This document shows, in pieces, positions 59,660-64,000 of a DNA stretch of 64,000 nucleotides. The notes under the pieces were generated by a model. That model was not told the origin of the DNA, made no database searches, and saw only the letters and a program-made list of their open reading frames with translations. The stretch comes from Channallabes apus (lineage: Eukaryota > Chordata > Actinopteri > Siluriformes > Clariidae), in assembly GCA_030522415.1 (NCBI GenBank), contig CM060118.1, positions 14,574,651 through 14,638,650 of the forward strand, read 5' to 3'. The position numbers were made by a program, and so were the translations under genes. Positions within the stretch are counted from its first letter, which is position 1. Each line of letters opens with the position of its first letter.

Positions 59660-62220
59660 TTTTCTAGAGGGTTTGTCTTTTTTCTTTTATTTTTATTTTT
59701 ATACAATTTTAGGTCAGACAAATGTCGGTTCTTTGGGCCAAGGCAGTATTATAGAAATCAAAGTTTGCCATTGTCCAGTACAGCACTTCAGTGGCCATAT
59801 ATTTTACATTTCAGTTTCTATCCAGCCACTAGATGGAGACAGCAGCAACACTGATGTCCCAAATTTTCTCTTTGCACACAACAACAAAAACATCAACAAT
59901 ACTGTACTGTGCATTTTATAATAACTGAGGTAATTTCCTTAAGACCGCAGCTATTGTACCTTCTGTATGTTCTTTATTTGTGAGATGGTCTTTATGACTC
60001 TATTCTCATAAAAAGTGTTCTTATAGAAGTATTTTCCATGTGCAACGGTACAAGAAAAATACTGAAGGTACAAAGGATGCACCTTATAATGTACCATCAA
60101 TAGAGAAAAGGGCAGATTTTAGTTGAATTTAGTTTTGAGTGAATGTTGAATTTAACATGAAATAGGTATAAATTTACAGATTATGTACATTTTATTGTCA
60201 CTGCGTTATAATAGGTAAATCACATATTCATCTTCTTCATAATCCCTGCATTTACATGGATGAGTAATTTGGCAGATGGCCATTCAGCTCCTTATTGACC
60301 AGCTGTCGGTCACAGCATCATTACAAGATGTGAAATCTTACAGCAGAGCTAAAAATATACCATTTTAGTCACTACGATCTCATAATGTACAAGGCAAATG
60401 ATACTGCTAATATACCAGGAAAATTAAAATGATATGCTCATGTTTGTAGGACATAGATTAATATTTTTATTATTAATACAGCTAAGCCCAAGTTGTTTAC
60501 ACCTGAATGTGTTGTTTGTATGAATGATTATTTTTCATGTGCAATCCTACTGTATATTCATGATTTTATGTGTTTACTTGGATTCAGATGGCGAAACACA
60601 CAGTATAGTGCGTGTTATATTACCTTTCCCAAATGACACACATTTAGAGAATCTTTTTCTTACCAGTGGTGACTGAGGGCTCAGTTGAGGGTGGGCTGAG
60701 TCTAACATAAGGACTCTCTCTGTGGGATGGTAGAAAAATTGGGCCACAGGCCCAGAGTTCAGTTTCCTGTGCTTTCATTATAAACCTGTGCAGCATAACC
60801 TGTACCAGAATATTCCAGATTATTTTGCTGATGTTTGTTATTATCAAGGAATGAGAACATATGTTTATGTTATGATGCATTGGGCGTTGTCATTTCTCAC
60901 CTTCGGAATCAGCTAGACTAGTTTTTCCACTACATATAATAACTAACCTTGATTTTTTTTATTCCACAGGCATATATTTGCTATTTGAATTTTTTTTTAT
61001 AATAATAAAAAAATAAATCACATAAATGTGCTTTTATTTGCAAAAAAAATTATATTTAATTTACTGTTGCATTTTTTTGTGTAAATAATTTTTTTTAAAG
61101 CAACTACAGATATTTAAATATTACTTTTAATTAGATTAGCCATCCAAAAGATGATCAAAGAAGCTTTATGAATCTTAAAATAATAATAATAATAATTTTT
61201 ACTATAAAAAGTGGACTCTAGACTGAGTAAATATATACACTGTCTGGACAAGCTGCTTGTAAGACAACAGACCTGTATAGGTAAGATTGTGAACACACTC
61301 ACATGGCTGTGTGGGTGTGGTTACACTATGTCATGTGAAAAGGTTCCTGAGAAAAATCCTTACTGGTGGTGAAGGAGAGATGAACATTACCCTTTGGAAT
61401 GGACGAGACTCACCTGTTTGAACGAGTGCCATTTAGATAGAAAGGTGCAGCAAAATTTGAAACAGGCATTCTATACACACTGCAGAAATACTGGGAACCT
61501 CTTTTAACAGTGGTAAGAATGTTAATGTTTTTAATCTATAGAATAATAATAATACTATTAAAATCTTTGATACATTCCTGCAAGTACACCAGCACATTGA
61601 TACTGTGGTATAGATATATGAAAAAATGGTGTACCAACTTTGTGCTTGCATCCATATGCTACTTGCTTGTCCTGTTTATTGTTAACAAAGTCAGTAAAAA
61701 TGTGAAATAGATCACATTTCAGAGCATTTGTTTGCCATCAGTGTCTACATTTAAGGTGTAGCGTTAGTCTGCGATGTACAGTACTATGACAATAAGCGGT
61801 CTGGATTTCTGTAGATTGTTTTGCCACATTAAATGTCTTGATCAGAACATTTATGTGCTAAAGAACACAAGGAACCCTTTTTTTTAATTACAGTTCTTTC
61901 AACTTAGTTACATTTTATCTCAGCATTGTAACTCGTGGTAAACTCAGCAGATCATAAATTGTTTTATTAGACAAAGTGTGATGCAAGAACTTGGTTATAC
62001 AGTACCAAAGACGTTCTCTTTTGGCCTGTATATATTTAAATCGTAATGAAAATGCAGCAAGAACTTTCCAAAAGAACTGTTATCTCAAATAGTAGTGTGT
62101 GAAAGTGTAGGAATACAGTACTCTTCAAATATATACATTTACACTTACAGGCACATTTGTATTAGATTCACATAAGTCAGCTTTACATCTTTAAGTCAGC
62201 TTCACTTTTTGGCATATACT
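59660..62220. other. Intergenic, no gene seen
   Basis: A/T-rich DNA with poly(T) and AAT runs near 60950-61200. No recognised exon or element. Confidence 0.5.
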
Positions 62221-62225
62221 GTAAT

Positions 62226-62310
62226 CAATTCAATTCAATTTTATTTATATAACGCTTTTAACAATGGTCATTGTCTCAAAGCAGCTTCACATAAATGAAA
62301 GAAAATTTAC
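62226..62310 (+). repeat. Dispersed fish repeat fragment
   Basis: 'caattcaattttatttatat' with 'aacaatggtcattgtctcaa' and 'agcagcttcacat' is a phrase I recognise from many fish loci. The parent element is not certain. Confidence 0.5.
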
Positions 62311-62349
62311 AAAAAATATTTACAATATATATATATATAAAAGTATTCA

Positions 62350-62416
62350 GAAAGTATTCCTAGACATGCCTAAGAGGGTGCATAATAGGGGTCCCGAGGG
62401 TATCTCTAGAGCCAGT

Positions 62417-62461
<45 letters not shown>

Positions 62462-62466
62462 GCACG

Positions 62467-62503
<37 letters not shown>

Positions 62504-62549
62504 TAAAATATATATAACTTACTTGGTTATTTTGGTCCATAGAAAGGGT

Positions 62550-62626
<77 letters not shown>

Positions 62627-62700
62627 CTGGCTCTAGAGATACCCTCGGGACTCCTCTTATGCACTCTCTTAGGCATGTCTAGGAATACTTTTCTGACCTT
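62350..62700. repeat. Large palindrome with CA and TG arms
   Basis: The outer arms (about 62350-62418 and 62629-62700) are near-identical inverted copies starting AGTATTCCTAGACATGCC, with about four differences. Inside them are (CA)n with a CG-containing patch at 62419-62500 and (TG)n at 62549-62624, separated by a spacer of about 48 bases. The whole 350 bases can fold into one hairpin. Confidence 0.9.
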
Positions 62701-62964
62701 AAGATCAATGTTATAAGTTCTGTTCTTTTTTTCTTATGACACAGTTTTGTAAATATTTGCTATTTCTGTAGCCTTACTCAGCAATATCAATTTGGCTTTA
62801 AATGCTAGTTGTACCTACGGTATATCTAGCTATTGTGTACATTGCAGAAGAGTAGAGGAAAGTAGATGGCATTGCATTATTAACATGCCAGATGTGAATC
62901 ATAGCATTTAAAACAAATCACAAGGCAAAAATAATCTGTAATAATCTATCATTTTCACATACAA

Positions 62965-63105
62965 CAATTAGAAGGAAGGTCCCAGGTTCAAATCCCAGTA
63001 CCACCAAGTTGTCACTGTTGGGCCTTAACCCTCAATTGCTCAGGTGTAAAAAATGAGTCGCTTTGAATAAGATCATTTGCCAAATGCTGAAATGTAAATG
63101 TAATG
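62965..63105 (+). repeat. SINE fragment, second family
   Basis: 'ggtcccaggttcaaatccca' (B box), 'ccaccaagttgtcactgttg' and 'gccaaatgctgaaatgtaaa' match the 3' two-thirds of the copy at 50503. Confidence 0.75.
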
Positions 63106-63109
63106 CAAA

Positions 63110-63575
63110 TGTTCTGTGATCTTATCAATAGAGCATTCATGTGTATACAGACAGCAAGTCAATTTACATTAGACTGCTATTACGCCTAAAAAGAGTGTGG
63201 AAGAGAGTATGAATTTAATCTATGGCCTCAATACAAAGCAGATACAGATGCTTAACAGATACTAGTTCTGTATGTGTTCAGAGTCTCACCATCAAAGAGA
63301 CAGACAGATAAACACCTGGCTGTCTAGAGAGGAGAGACTTACCGGTATGCTTACTGCATGACAGTTACCGAGGTGCACAAGTGAATTTTTGATTGATGAT
63401 TTAAAGCTCAGCAACATGAAAAATACACATCAAAATGTGCTGCAAAATGTGCATTAACACTTCCTGGGAGTCAGTTACATCCCCACTTTAACCAAAATAA
63501 GTATACTGTACATTTTTCAGTCATGACACTATTAATATACTAAAGCTATACAGTCTCTGTTTAATTAGTTGCATA
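63110..63575. other. Intergenic, no gene seen
   Basis: No exon or element recognised. Confidence 0.5.
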
Positions 63576-63579
63576 TATA

Positions 63580-63645
63580 TACATTTACATTTACATTTAG
63601 GCATTTGGCAGACGCTCTTATCCAGAGCGGCTTACAAAAAGTGCT
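63580..63645 (-). repeat. SINE 3'-end fragment
   Basis: 'catttacatttaggcatttg' and 'gcagacgctcttatccagag' are the complement of the usual 3' end of the second SINE family. Confidence 0.65.
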
Positions 63646-63859
63646 TTGATCTTAAAGAAATATTATAGGTTCTGTCCAGATATTCGGTGTGACTGCAGTT
63701 AATTCAGTGAGAGTGTGTGTTGTGTATTTTACCCACAAGTTATAAATGCTTTCAAAAGTGATTACATCCCAAGTGGATACTTGATTATTTTTCAGCTTGC
63801 TCTTGTAGAGAGTTTAAAAAAAGACGAAACAGGAATCAGCAGTCCCATTGAGCAATGAG

Positions 63860-63873
63860 GTTGCCATAGCAAC
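63860..63873. promoter_or_regulatory. Perfect X-box (RFX) motif
   Basis: GTTGCCATAGCAAC fits the RFX consensus GTNRCC-N(0-3)-RGYAAC exactly as two half-sites two bases apart. In animals such sites often lie just upstream of ciliary genes. It is 127 bases from the window edge, so the gene it might serve, if any, is outside. Confidence 0.5.
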
Positions 63874-64000
63874 AGCGACAGAGTGATGGCAAGAACTGAG
63901 TGAGCTGCTAGAGGTTGGGAAGGGAAATAGGTGTTAGAGAAAGAATCCTGCAGTGTCTAAGTATTCTCACACATATAACGTTTTTGGATGGAGGGGGGAG

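Overview
The window is vertebrate nuclear DNA, most likely from a teleost fish. It has widely spaced exons with GT/AG splice sites and few coding bases. It carries many (CA)n, (TATTA)n and (CCAT)n microsatellites and a typical fish load of Tc1/mariner, hAT and tRNA-derived SINE copies. The SINE and Tc1 subfamilies would suit a catfish-like genome, but that is an impression, not a result. There is no bacterial gene, CRISPR array or operon.

Three protein-coding genes are supported exon by exon. (1) prss12 (neurotrypsin/motopsin) lies on the minus strand, from its start codon at 29289 to its stop at 5156. It has a signal peptide, one kringle, four SRCR domains and a trypsin-type serine protease with an intact catalytic triad. 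The reading phases show that one small exon between the signal-peptide exon and the kringle exon is unplaced; a weak 43-base candidate is listed. (2) chchd1 (mitochondrial ribosomal protein mS37) lies on the minus strand, 34572 to 32195, in three exons encoding 117 residues. (3) A rap1gds1-like gene (SmgGDS, armadillo repeats) lies on the plus strand, 46083 to 55740, in 14 coding exons encoding 561 residues. Its layout matches the shorter human 558-residue isoform: the exon for the third armadillo repeat of the longer isoform is not present in the 229-base intron where it should be.

Layout: 1-5.1 kb is repeat-rich DNA downstream of prss12 (hAT MITE, two Tc1 relics, an unclassified repeat). 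5.1-29.3 kb is prss12, whose introns hold a nearly intact Tc1 element, several decayed Tc1/mariner elements, a 625-base foldback MITE and many SINEs. 29.3-32.2 kb is intergenic with a GC-rich prss12 promoter region. 32.2-34.6 kb is chchd1. 34.6-46.1 kb is intergenic, with two SINEs sitting in (TATTA)n arrays. 46.1-55.7 kb is the rap1gds1-like gene. 55.7-64 kb is intergenic, with a second mariner relic, a large CA/TG palindrome and a perfect RFX X-box motif near the right edge.

The three genes have unrelated jobs: a secreted synaptic protease, a mitoribosome subunit and a small-GTPase chaperone/exchange factor. They do not form a functional unit. I found no clear undescribed system. The strongest leads are the 558-only SmgGDS paralogue, the unclassified MITE with a 6-base target duplication, and the CA/TG palindromes.
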